Shown here piece by piece: positions 1 to 5,812 of a DNA stretch of 25,168 nt. How positions within the stretch are numbered: the stretch's first letter is position 1; every line of letters begins with the position of its first letter. The notes under the pieces are model-generated. The model saw only the letters and a list, made by a program, of their open reading frames with translations. It made no database searches and had not been told where the DNA came from. The stretch lies in IMG/VR virus record IMGVR_UViG_3300020442_001034, positions 1 through 25,168 of that record, one strand, 5' to 3'. This DNA comes from a virus. Made by a program: the position numbers and the translations under genes.

Positions 1-144
1 GGAGATACTCCTGAAGATGGAGTACCTTTAAAAACAGTTTATACAACAGATATGATGTATGCCTTAATGAAAGCAATTCAAGAACAACAAGTTATAATAG
101 AAGATTTACAAACACAAATTAACGAGGTTAAAAATGGCAATTAA
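1..144 (+). CDS. C-terminal end of a tail fibre-like protein (partial)
   Basis: The window opens inside a reading frame that runs from base 1 to a TAA at 142-144, giving 47 residues with no start in view. The piece has a DMMYALMKAIQEQQ stretch followed by heptad-like EDLQTQINEV. This is the pattern seen at the extreme C-terminus of S74 (endosialidase-type) intramolecular chaperone domains, where a short helix trimerises and leads into a coiled coil. It ends 11 bases inside the next gene, so the two are probably co-translated. The body of the protein lies upstream of the window, so the S74 assignment rests on this tail and on the S74 fibre gene at 1627. Confidence 0.6.
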   Translation, partial: GDTPEDGVPLKTVYTTDMMYALMKAIQEQQVIIEDLQTQINEVKNGN

Positions 145-490
145 CTATACATGGGATGTTAAAACTGTAGATGCAAAAAAAATAGATGGCAACGCTGATA
201 CTGTCTTTAACGTACATTGGCGATTAAACGCTGAAGATGATGCTAATACTGTAAAAGATATGCAAGGTAACGATATACCTGCTACTGCTTCAGTATATGG
301 TACACAAACTTTAGATACTTCAGACCTATCAGACTTCACTGCTTTTGCAGATTTAACCTCAAGTGACGTACAAGGTTGGGTTGAAGCAGCTATGGGTGAA
401 GATGAAATCCAAGCTAAAAAAGATGGTCTTGATGCTCAGATTGACGAATTACTAAATCCTGTAGTGCAAACAAAAACTATAGGTGGTTAA
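134..490 (+). CDS. Small tail-fibre-associated phage protein (DUF7936-like)
   Basis: This gene encodes 118 residues, acidic, with no signal peptide or membrane segment. The layout is a MAINYTW opening, a strand-rich middle containing VFNVHWRLNAEDD, then FTAFADLTSSDVQGWVEAAMG and a charged C-terminal helix. That order (MAINYTW... then FT.YEDLT...V..WV) matches a small protein family that commonly sits next to tail fibre genes in marine and cyanophages, which I recall as DUF7936. Its function is unknown and it may be a virion or fibre-assembly protein. The start ATG overlaps the end of the upstream fibre gene, and the next gene begins 2 bases after its stop, so it sits in a tail-fibre operon. 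Confidence 0.75.
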   Translation: MAINYTWDVKTVDAKKIDGNADTVFNVHWRLNAEDDANTVKDMQGNDIPATASVYGTQTLDTSDLSDFTAFADLTSSDVQGWVEAAMGEDEIQAKKDGLDAQIDELLNPVVQTKTIGG

Positions 491-492
491 AT

Positions 493-711
493 ATGGCAAA
501 TAAAATTACCTTAGACGACAAGGATTACTATATAGATGAGATGTCTGATGAACAAAAATATTTAGTATCTTTAGTTCAAGAACAACAAGTAAAAATTTCT
601 CAAGCCAAAAAAGATATAGACGTAGCAACTGCTGCTAATCAAGTTTTAGTAGCACAACTTAAAAATTCTTTAGAAGAAAAGGTAGAAACTAAACAAATAG
701 CAGAGGGCTAA
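493..711 (+). CDS. Small coiled-coil phage protein (DUF6447-like)
   Basis: This gene encodes 72 residues. The N-terminal MANKITLDDKDYYIDEMSDE forms a short beta hairpin-like opening, and the rest is a continuous helix rich in Gln, Lys and Ala with heptad spacing (LVSLVQEQQVKISQ onward). The pattern of a 'KI.lDgk.Y.id.LSde' start followed by a helix matches the small phage family I recall as DUF6447. The function is not known. It sits 2 bases after the preceding gene and 1 base before the next, inside the tail-fibre operon, so a role as a fibre accessory or assembly factor is an inference from position. Confidence 0.7.
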   Translation: MANKITLDDKDYYIDEMSDEQKYLVSLVQEQQVKISQAKKDIDVATAANQVLVAQLKNSLEEKVETKQIAEG

Positions 712-712
712 G

Positions 713-1606
713 ATGTTTGGTATATCCGCATTTGCTCAATCTCCTTTTGCAGCATTAGGCGGAACTCCTGTAAGTGTAGAAATATCTGGAGTAGTAGCTA
801 CTTCTGCTTTAGGCACCACTACACAGCTAGGCTCAGCAAATATAACCCTGACTGGTTTATCAGGAAACTCTGCCTTATCTGGCGTAGGAGTAAACGGAAA
901 AGCTTTTGCTAACCTTCCTAGCTTAGTATCAACTATAGGCTCTGTAGCTGTAACGACAGATGCCGAAGCAAATGTGACCCTGACAGGTCAATCTATATCG
1001 ACTTCATTAAATACTGTAGGTATTGACGCAGGCGGAGAAATTTCTGTAATCGGATTTAATGTTAGTTCTAATTTATCTAATTTAACTATCTCAGGTAAAT
1101 CAAATACAGACCTAACAGGACAAACTACTTCTTCATCTTTAGGAGCTCTCTCTATAGATGCTGAGGCAAATACTACTCTTACAGGCGAAAGCATAACTAC
1201 TGCTATTAGTTCTGTAGGAGTTAATGGTAAGGCTATAGCTACTTTGCCATCTTTAGTTTCTACAGTGGGCTCAGTATCAGTTTCTACAGATGCAGAAGCT
1301 AATGTATTTTTGACTGGTTTAGCAGTAGTAAATTCTTTAGGCACTATATCCTTAATTACAAATAACAATATATCTGTCTCAGGCTATAGTCTTACAAATA
1401 CATTAGGCACAACAAGCGTAACAGGTAAAGCAAACGTAATCCCAACAACTTTAATAATCAACAGCTCAGTAAGTAATAATTTACTTATTTGGAGTATTTT
1501 AGATGAGGTGCAAAACTCAAACTATAATGAAATTTCAACCACACAAAACTCAAATTACACTGAAATTAATGAAACTCAAAATGCAAATTATGAAGACGTT
1601 GCATGA
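713..1606 (+). CDS. Repeat-built tail structural protein
   Basis: This gene encodes 297 residues, nearly all Ser, Thr, Gly, Ala, Val, Ile and Asn, so a beta-rich extracellular virion protein is likely. From residue 42 to 261 it consists of about ten units of 22 residues with the core A-N-x-x-L-T-G followed by S-L-G-x-x-S-V. Residues 42-151 and 152-261 align as one 110-residue duplication: GVNGKA occurs at 59-64 and again at 169-174. The C-terminus carries three 11-residue repeats of the form xTQNSNYxEI (264-296). Similar repeats appear in the 18501-19307 protein. The protein has no enzymatic motif, and a tail fibre or tail-surface role is inferred from composition and neighbours. Its TGA stop is the TGA of a TGATATAAT promoter. 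Confidence 0.75.
   Translation: MFGISAFAQSPFAALGGTPVSVEISGVVATSALGTTTQLGSANITLTGLSGNSALSGVGVNGKAFANLPSLVSTIGSVAVTTDAEANVTLTGQSISTSLNTVGIDAGGEISVIGFNVSSNLSNLTISGKSNTDLTGQTTSSSLGALSIDAEANTTLTGESITTAISSVGVNGKAIATLPSLVSTVGSVSVSTDAEANVFLTGLAVVNSLGTISLITNNNISVSGYSLTNTLGTTSVTGKANVIPTTLIINSSVSNNLLIWSILDEVQNSNYNEISTTQNSNYTEINETQNANYEDVA
836..1495 (+). repeat. Tandem duplication of a 330-bp block coding 110 residues
   Basis: Two consecutive 330-bp blocks (836-1165 and 1166-1495) encode related 110-residue segments, each made of five 22-residue units. The DNA copies have diverged at many third positions while the protein units stay recognisable. This suggests an old duplication under protein-level selection. 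Confidence 0.65.
1502..1600 (+). repeat. Three 33-bp repeats coding QNSNYxEI units
   Basis: Three adjacent 33-bp units encode DEVQNSNYNEI, STTQNSNYTEI and NETQNANYEDV at the C-terminus of the repeat protein. Similar short aromatic/Asn repeats end other phage surface proteins. The role is not known. Confidence 0.7.
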
Positions 1607-1612
1607 TATAAT
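1604..1612 (+). promoter_or_regulatory. Extended -10 promoter TGATATAAT
   Basis: A perfect extended -10 box (TGnTATAAT) overlaps the TGA stop of the upstream gene. A start site about 7 bases after the box would lie near 1619, leaving a leader of about 8 bases before the ATG at 1627. No good -35 hexamer is visible. It is one of five identical-type boxes at gene boundaries in the window. Confidence 0.55.
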
Positions 1613-1626
1613 AACGGAAAAAAATT

Positions 1627-2919
1627 ATGGCTAGCGTATTTACTAATAATTTAAGGCTCAACGAAATGGGCACTGGAGACCAATCTGGTACTTGGGGTGT
1701 AACTACTAATACAAATCTACAATTAATCGGTGAAGCTTTAGGCTATGGCACCGAAGCTATATCAACAAACGCTACAGCTCATAGTTCAGAAGTTGCAGAC
1801 GGTACAGCAGACGCAGCTAGGGCTATGTACGTTAAGTACACAGGTACTTTGAATGCGACCTGCACAATTACTATCACTCCAAATACAATGAAGAGAGTAC
1901 AAATTGTTGAAAACGCTACTTCTGGTGGTCAATCTATAATAGTAAAACAAGGCTCTGGCACTACAGTAACTATCCCTAATGGCACCTCTAAAGTATGTGT
2001 TTTAGACGGTAGCGGAGGTTCTGCAAATGTCATTGATGCTTTAAATAATTTAGCAATAGGCGGTGATTTAACTATTGGCGGTGATGACTTAAAAATGGCA
2101 ACAAATACAGCTGGTCATTTTTTAGTAGGTGATGGCACAAATTACAATCCAGTAGCTATGAGTGGTGACGCTACACTAGCTTCTAACGGTGCAATAACAA
2201 TAGCTAACGATGCAGTAGGAGCAGACCAATTAGCAAGTGACGCTGTAGTAAACGCAAGCATTTCTGCCAGTGCAGGAATTGCTTTTAGCAAAATGGAAAA
2301 CTTAACAACATCCAGAGCCTTAGTATCTGATGGCAATGGAGATGTTTCTGTAAGTGCAGTGACTGCAACAGAAGTTGGCTACCTTGATGGCGTAACTTCT
2401 GCCATACAAACTCAACTGAACAATCTTAGTTCAGGCAAATTAGGAAACACTGTTAATGCTTGGCATGATTCTTCGGATTCGGTAAATAGACTTTATTTTG
2501 TTCAAAATGGAGCTACACTTTTTAAAACAGCTACAGAATTTCAATTTAGAAATGCTTCAGATGTAATTAGAGCATCGATAGATGCTAGTGGTAATGGAAT
2601 ATTTGAGGGTAATGTCACAGCCTATGGCTCTGCATCTGATTTAAAACTTAAAGAAAATGTAGAAGTAATTCCCAACGCATTAGAAAAAGTAAAAGAACTT
2701 AAAGGTGTAAACTTTGCTTATAAAAAAGACGGAAAAAGAAGCACAGGACTAATAGCACAAGATTTACAGAAAGTTTTACCAGAAGCAGTTTATACATCAA
2801 AAGACTTACAAGATGAAGAACATTTAGCTATTCGTTATGGCAATACAGTGGGTTTGTTAGTAGAGGCAATAAAGGATTTAAGCAAACAAGTAGAAACAAT
2901 AAAAAATGGCACTGCCTAG
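1627..2919 (+). CDS. Tail fibre with C-terminal S74 intramolecular chaperone
   Basis: This gene encodes 430 residues. The N-terminus (MASVFTNNLRLNEMGTGD, then SGTWGVTTNTN) is a module often seen at the start of marine phage fibre proteins and probably attaches to the tail. The centre is Ser/Thr/Ala/Gly-rich with a TEVGYLDGVTSAIQTQLNNL segment typical of trimeric fibres. Residues 330-430 form an S74 chaperone: S337 in YGSASD and K342 in KLKEN have the Ser/Lys spacing of the self-cleaving dyad, followed by TGLIAQDLQKVLPEAV and a closing helix. In this family the domain drives fibre trimerisation and then cleaves itself off. The last 14 bases overlap the next gene. It is likely involved in host recognition. 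The S74 call is strong; the receptor is unknown. Confidence 0.9.
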   Translation: MASVFTNNLRLNEMGTGDQSGTWGVTTNTNLQLIGEALGYGTEAISTNATAHSSEVADGTADAARAMYVKYTGTLNATCTITITPNTMKRVQIVENATSGGQSIIVKQGSGTTVTIPNGTSKVCVLDGSGGSANVIDALNNLAIGGDLTIGGDDLKMATNTAGHFLVGDGTNYNPVAMSGDATLASNGAITIANDAVGADQLASDAVVNASISASAGIAFSKMENLTTSRALVSDGNGDVSVSAVTATEVGYLDGVTSAIQTQLNNLSSGKLGNTVNAWHDSSDSVNRLYFVQNGATLFKTATEFQFRNASDVIRASIDASGNGIFEGNVTAYGSASDLKLKENVEVIPNALEKVKELKGVNFAYKKDGKRSTGLIAQDLQKVLPEAVYTSKDLQDEEHLAIRYGNTVGLLVEAIKDLSKQVETIKNGTA

Positions 2920-3550
2920 TAGCGGTACTTTAAGCCTTAATCAAATCCACGTTGAAGCAGGCGGAATTAGTGGCACTTCTTGTTCTATAAATGATAGCGA
3001 CATAAGAGGCTTGATAAGCAAAGGCTCTGGTGCATCTATGTCATTTTCTGAATGGTATGGAGCATCCGCAGCACCACCATATTGGGAAGTTACGGTAACG
3101 AATGGGCTTTTTGGCAGATATTTGGGCGGTGCAAGTCAAATGCGTTACAACGGCTTTACAGTCGCTAACACTGGTCTTGCTGGAAACAATGCAGCTTCAG
3201 GCTCAGTAAATTCGTATTCACAATCAGGATATATAGCTGGAGCATCTTTAAGAGCCCTCTATGTCAGCCATCATTCTAATACAGGTGGGATGGAGCTAGG
3301 TATGATAGTCAGTGGTAACGTGCCAAATCATTTCATCAACTCAGGTTGGAGCACTATTCAAATAATCCAACCAAACGGAACAATTACTTCTTGGAGTAGG
3401 TTTTACGCAAGCTATTCGTATGATTCTACAAGAAATCAAACAAGTTGGTACACCACTTACTATGGGGGTCTACCTAATGGTACGCAACTTAATTTACCAC
3501 CCTTCTACACACAAACTAATGCACAATCTGTGGTAAGAATTTATAATTAA
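2906..3550 (+). CDS. Phage tail surface protein, possible receptor-binding
   Basis: This gene encodes 214 residues. The N-terminal 55 residues (MALPSSGTLSLNQIHVE, then SINDSDIRGL and MSFSEWYGAS) match an N-terminal anchor common in tail proteins of marine phages, where it is followed by a variable C-terminal domain. Here the C-terminal part (about 58-214) is rich in Tyr, Trp, Asn, Ser and Gly and predicted beta, as expected for a surface domain. There is no signal peptide or membrane segment. It overlaps the S74 fibre gene by 14 bases, so the two are translationally coupled. A role in host binding is inferred from the variable domain and position. Confidence 0.7.
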   Translation: MALPSSGTLSLNQIHVEAGGISGTSCSINDSDIRGLISKGSGASMSFSEWYGASAAPPYWEVTVTNGLFGRYLGGASQMRYNGFTVANTGLAGNNAASGSVNSYSQSGYIAGASLRALYVSHHSNTGGMELGMIVSGNVPNHFINSGWSTIQIIQPNGTITSWSRFYASYSYDSTRNQTSWYTTYYGGLPNGTQLNLPPFYTQTNAQSVVRIYN

Positions 3551-3551
3551 G

Positions 3552-3668
3552 ATGGAAAATTTTTTTTTGTTTTGTTTAATTGTTATAATCAGTAAGGTGC
3601 TATTAAAAGCAATAAGACCTGATATAAACAGGTGTCTTAATAAAAAAATAAAAAAATTAATAAAATGA
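3552..3668 (+). CDS. 38-residue membrane protein, candidate lysis peptide
   Basis: A short frame starts one base after the previous gene's stop and ends in an ATGA overlap with the next gene (TGA 3666-3668, ATG 3665). It codes MENFFLFCLIVIISKVLLKA followed by a Lys/Arg-rich tail ending KKIKKLIK: one hydrophobic segment (about residues 3-18) and a strongly basic C-terminus. Being flush with both neighbours and having a membrane-protein layout argue that it is real. Against it, there is no clear ribosome binding site, and a promoter-like TGTTATAAT lies inside it. It resembles a minimal holin or holin-accessory peptide in layout only; no family was recognised. Confidence 0.45.
   Translation: MENFFLFCLIVIISKVLLKAIRPDINRCLNKKIKKLIK
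3581..3589 (+). promoter_or_regulatory. Extended -10 promoter TGTTATAAT
   Basis: This is a perfect TGnTATAAT box just after a T-rich tract, upstream of the membrane and lysis genes. A hairpin with a small bulge (3614-3621 paired with 3629-3638) lies in the predicted leader. It falls inside the small 3552-3668 frame, so one of the two calls may be wrong, or both may hold if the promoter serves only the 3665 gene onward. Confidence 0.45.
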
Positions 3669-3886
3669 GCAGAACAACAGCAAACGAAGTTGATAAAAGA
3701 TTGTTAGCACATGAATCTGCATGTGCTCAAAGATGGGAAGAAAGTTACCGCAGATTTGATGCTATTGACGCATCTTTAAAATCTCTAAATCTTTCTATAA
3801 GAGGCATCTTAGGATTTACCATAGTTACTTTATTAGGCATTGTAGGTTACTTTGCAAATCTAGTAATAACATTTAATATAACTTAA
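3665..3886 (+). CDS. Small one-span membrane protein, holin-like
   Basis: This gene encodes 73 residues. The first 42 are soluble and helical (VDKRLLAHESACAQRWEESY and a charged continuation), and the last 30 contain one hydrophobic segment, about 46-68 (RGILGFTIVTLLGIVGYFAN). A soluble helix followed by a C-terminal membrane anchor resembles the XhlA-type holin accessory layout, but no defining motif was found. It begins in an ATGA overlap with the 38-residue frame and lies 27 bases before the next membrane protein. It is probably part of the lysis module; the exact role is unknown. Confidence 0.65.
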   Translation: MSRTTANEVDKRLLAHESACAQRWEESYRRFDAIDASLKSLNLSIRGILGFTIVTLLGIVGYFANLVITFNIT

Positions 3887-3913
3887 AAGATAGTGATTTG
3901 ACATGAGGTACAC

Positions 3914-4228
3914 ATGGAAGAAAAAATTACTATCAACGATGAAGATAAAAAAACTCTTAAATTAGAATTAGAGCTTGACGCAAAGCAAGCAGAAAATTTA
4001 CCAAACAAATACCAAACTTTTATAGATTTAGCCAAAGCTATAGATGCTTGGCGTATATTCCCAAGGGTTTTTATTAGCGTGTACATATTTTTACTTTATA
4101 AAGTAACTATGTGGTTTATGGCTCTTGAAAGCCCAACTTTAGAACAAAGCGGTTTAGTTTCTATAGTAGTTGGTGCAGGAGCTGCTTGGTTTGGGTTATA
4201 CGCAGGCACAGGAAAAAAAGATAAATGA
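3914..4228 (+). CDS. Two-span membrane protein, candidate holin
   Basis: This gene encodes 104 residues. An acidic N-terminal 45 residues lead into a first membrane segment at about 49-70 (RVFISVYIFLLYKVTMWFM) and a second at about 79-98 (GLVSIVVGAGAAWFGLYAG), ending GTGKKDK. The pattern AWRIFPRVFIS...TLEQSGLVS..VGAGAAWFGLY is one I recognise as a recurrent small protein in marine phages, usually left hypothetical. Two spans, a short basic tail and position beside spanins and lysozyme fit a holin or pinholin role, which is an inference. Its end overlaps the next start by 4 bases (ATGA). Confidence 0.65.
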   Translation: MEEKITINDEDKKTLKLELELDAKQAENLPNKYQTFIDLAKAIDAWRIFPRVFISVYIFLLYKVTMWFMALESPTLEQSGLVSIVVGAGAAWFGLYAGTGKKDK

Positions 4229-4506
4229 AAGAAATATTTGTCTTAATTTCAGAAGTAGGCTTTCCTATCGCAATAACTTTAGTAAGCGGTTTTTTTATTT
4301 TTTTAACAATTAAATATTTACTTGATAGCGTTATAGGTCAAATTAATGGTTTATACAATATCATTGATGCTCTGGATAATAGAGTAAAAACTATGAACCA
4401 CGACATAATTAGAATAGACGCTACAATGTGTTCTGTTTTAGGAATTAGACCTGACTTAGATAGAATATCAAGGGCAGATGGTAAAGAAGATGCAAGAAGA
4501 GATTAG
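4225..4506 (+). CDS. UviB/BhlA-like small membrane protein
   Basis: This gene encodes 93 residues. There is one membrane segment at about 12-34 (VGFPIAITLVSGFFIFLTIK), followed by an amphipathic helix with LDNRVKTMNHDIIRIDATM and a charged C-terminus. A short N-terminal piece with E-x-G-F-P-I ahead of a single span, then a coiled helix, resembles the BhlA/UviB holin-like family. The next gene is a clear paralogue. It starts in a 4-base overlap with the upstream gene and its TAG stop shares one base with the downstream GTG start. Confidence 0.6.
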   Translation: MKEIFVLISEVGFPIAITLVSGFFIFLTIKYLLDSVIGQINGLYNIIDALDNRVKTMNHDIIRIDATMCSVLGIRPDLDRISRADGKEDARRD

Positions 4507-4811
4507 TGACAGCATACGTTGATTTAATAGCAGAATATGGATTTCCTATTGTAGCCACAGTAGGCTTGATATACATGCTTTATTTTATTTGGCAGTTTAT
4601 TACCTTCAAGATAAAAAAAAGGCTATCTGAAGCACATACAACGCTTATAAAGCTAGTTGATAGGATAAGGATGCTCGATAATGATTTAATTAGATTACAA
4701 CAAAAATTAGACACTGTAATTGAATTAAGAGAGCTAAAAGAAGAAGAAAACGCAGATAATAGAAAAAATAAAACAATGGAAGATTTAGCAGAAAGGGCAA
4801 AGAAAAATTAA
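4506..4811 (+). CDS. Tandem paralogue of the 4225 membrane protein
   Basis: This gene encodes 101 residues from a GTG start that shares its first base with the previous stop. The N-terminal IAEYGFPIVATVG parallels ISEVGFPIAITLV of the neighbour, and RIRMLDNDLIRLQQKLD parallels NRVKTMNHDIIRIDATM. One membrane segment spans about 12-34, then a longer, highly charged coiled helix ends in KKN. The two genes look like a tandem duplication that diverged. A paired holin or holin/antiholin arrangement is possible but not shown by sequence. A terminator hairpin overlaps the last codons. Confidence 0.6.
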   Translation: MTAYVDLIAEYGFPIVATVGLIYMLYFIWQFITFKIKKRLSEAHTTLIKLVDRIRMLDNDLIRLQQKLDTVIELRELKEEENADNRKNKTMEDLAERAKKN

Positions 4812-4826
4812 TTTCTCTGCCCTTTT
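4792..4826 (+). terminator. Rho-independent terminator
   Basis: The arm AAAGGGCAAAGAAA (4792-4805) pairs with TTTCTCTGCCCTTT (4812-4825) except for one A-C mismatch, around a 6-base loop that contains the stop codon of the membrane gene. It ends in TTTT. The mirrored A-rich 5' side means it could work in both directions. It splits the membrane genes from the spanin/lysozyme genes. Confidence 0.65.
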
Positions 4827-4833
4827 GACTAAT

Positions 4834-4897
4834 TATAACTATAAATTTATGGAGGAAATTTATGTTGATTTATATTATACATTTGTACACTTTATAG
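4834..4897 (+). promoter_or_regulatory. Orphan promoter/ribosome binding site with 11-codon ORF
   Basis: TATAAC at 4834-4839 and a strong GGAGGA Shine-Dalgarno at 4851-4856 lie 6 bases before an ATG at 4862, but the frame closes after 11 codons (hydrophobic MLIYIIHLYTL). TATAACTATA followed by ATGGAGGA also occurs, in the same order, upstream of the 16704 gene on the other strand. It may be a leader peptide or the remnant of a lost gene start. Confidence 0.4.
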
Positions 4898-4942
4898 GCA
4901 AGTAAATTTATTAAGTTTTACAAAATTGTGTTAAAGTATTTT

Positions 4943-5140
4943 ATGGATAAATTATTAAAATTATCTGCAATTTTATTTTCTGTAATTTTTTTTGGTTGCG
5001 ATAAAACATTTGTTAGCTATGACCAAGAAAACAAAACCTTTGTAATAAACAAAGGCAAGCCCTCTACAGAAACAATAATCATTAAAAAAGGAGATACTTG
5101 TGAAGTTGTAGACGATTTATTTGTGGTGTGTGGTAAATGA
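4943..5140 (+). CDS. Small lipoprotein of the lysis module
   Basis: This gene encodes 65 residues from the ATG at 4943; a GTG 15 bases upstream would add five residues but spoil the signal peptide. The N-terminus MDKLLKLSAILFSVIFFGC is a typical lipoprotein signal: basic n-region, hydrophobic core and lipobox FFGC with the lipidated Cys at residue 19. The mature part is about 46 residues, with two more Cys near the end (DTCEVVDD...VVCGK). It lies directly before the Rz-like gene with an ATGA overlap. A small lipoprotein next to an inner-membrane spanin could be an outer spanin, yet the 5438 gene also competes for that role. Confidence 0.65.
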   Translation: MDKLLKLSAILFSVIFFGCDKTFVSYDQENKTFVINKGKPSTETIIIKKGDTCEVVDDLFVVCGK

Positions 5141-5529
5141 GTAAAATTTTGTTAGGCGTGATATTTGTCTTGTTATCTTTGTGTGGTTTTCTGTATTGGC
5201 AAAACTCATCTTTAGCATCTTTGAATAAGGCTTTTGAATTAAGAGACCAAGAACAAAAACTTACGATTGACACTTTGCAAAAAGATTTCCAGCTACAAAC
5301 CAAAGGTCTATTAGAATTACAATCAAAAAATCAAAAAATTCAAACTGAAATGAATAAGTATCTTGATATTTTTAAAAGACACAACCTAAGCAAGTTGGCA
5401 GAAGCTAAGCCTGCTTTAATAGAAAAGAGGATAAACAATGGCACAAAAGAAGTTTTTGATAGCATTGAAGAAGACAGCAGGATTATTGATAATCTTGATG
5501 ATGGTCTACAACTGCTCCCTAATTCCTAA
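5137..5529 (+). CDS. Rz-like inner-membrane spanin
   Basis: This gene encodes 130 residues. There is one N-terminal membrane segment (about 4-21, LLGVIFVLLSLCGFLYW), then a long coiled coil (about 26-76), and a conserved-looking RHNLSKLAEAKPALIEKRIN segment (81-100) followed by GTKEVFDSIEE. The layout of N-in anchor plus periplasmic coiled coil is that of i-spanins, and the 'RH.L..LA..KP.LIEKRIN.GT..VF' pattern is one I recognise from phage Rz-like proteins. In lysis it would link to an outer-membrane partner and fuse the two membranes after cell-wall breakdown. Its last 92 bases are overlapped out of frame by the next gene, the arrangement expected for a spanin pair. Confidence 0.75.
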   Translation: MSKILLGVIFVLLSLCGFLYWQNSSLASLNKAFELRDQEQKLTIDTLQKDFQLQTKGLLELQSKNQKIQTEMNKYLDIFKRHNLSKLAEAKPALIEKRINNGTKEVFDSIEEDSRIIDNLDDGLQLLPNS

Positions 5530-5812
5530 AGAAGTAGAAGTAATTAGCAAGCCTGTTGAAAGGACAATAGCTCAGCCTATACTGCCTAGAGAAATAGACC
5601 TGAAAGAACCTTTTTGGTTTGTAGTATCTAAAAACAATGTAGACGATTTTTTATCAAGAGTTGAAAAAGAACAAGGTAGAATAGTGTTTGTTGCTATGTC
5701 TATACCAGACTATGAGCTTATGTCATATAACATGCAAGAATTAAAAAGATACATAAACGAACTTAAAGAAGTAGTGGTTTACTACAGAAAAGTTACAACC
5801 AATGAACAATAG
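5438..5812 (+). CDS. Candidate outer spanin (Rz1-like), overlapping gene
   Basis: This gene encodes 124 residues. A basic start (MAQKKFLIALKK) and hydrophobic segment (13-24) lead to Cys26 in MVYNCSL, then a Pro-containing linker (P30, P39, P47, P50, P58), then a folded C-terminal part (FWFVVSKNN...AMSIPDYELMSYNMQELKRY...). The lipobox-like VYNC is atypical at -1 (Asn), so lipidation is uncertain. The gene starts 92 bases before the Rz-like stop in another frame, with a good AGAGGA ribosome site inside the Rz-like gene. The C-terminal part is longer than in classical Rz1 and resembles a phage family with no known function. Outer spanin is the best guess from position, anchor and proline linker. 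Confidence 0.6.
   Translation: MAQKKFLIALKKTAGLLIILMMVYNCSLIPKEVEVISKPVERTIAQPILPREIDLKEPFWFVVSKNNVDDFLSRVEKEQGRIVFVAMSIPDYELMSYNMQELKRYINELKEVVVYYRKVTTNEQ

Noticed and set aside
988-1368. Long opposite-strand frame inside the repeat gene
   Set aside because: It is a shadow of the Ser/Thr/Ala-rich repeats; it has no ribosome site and no protein-like domain order.
3620-3628. TGATATAAA, near-match to the extended -10 box
   Set aside because: It lacks the final T, sits in a hairpin loop 30 bases after the better box at 3581, and is expected by chance in DNA this AT-rich.
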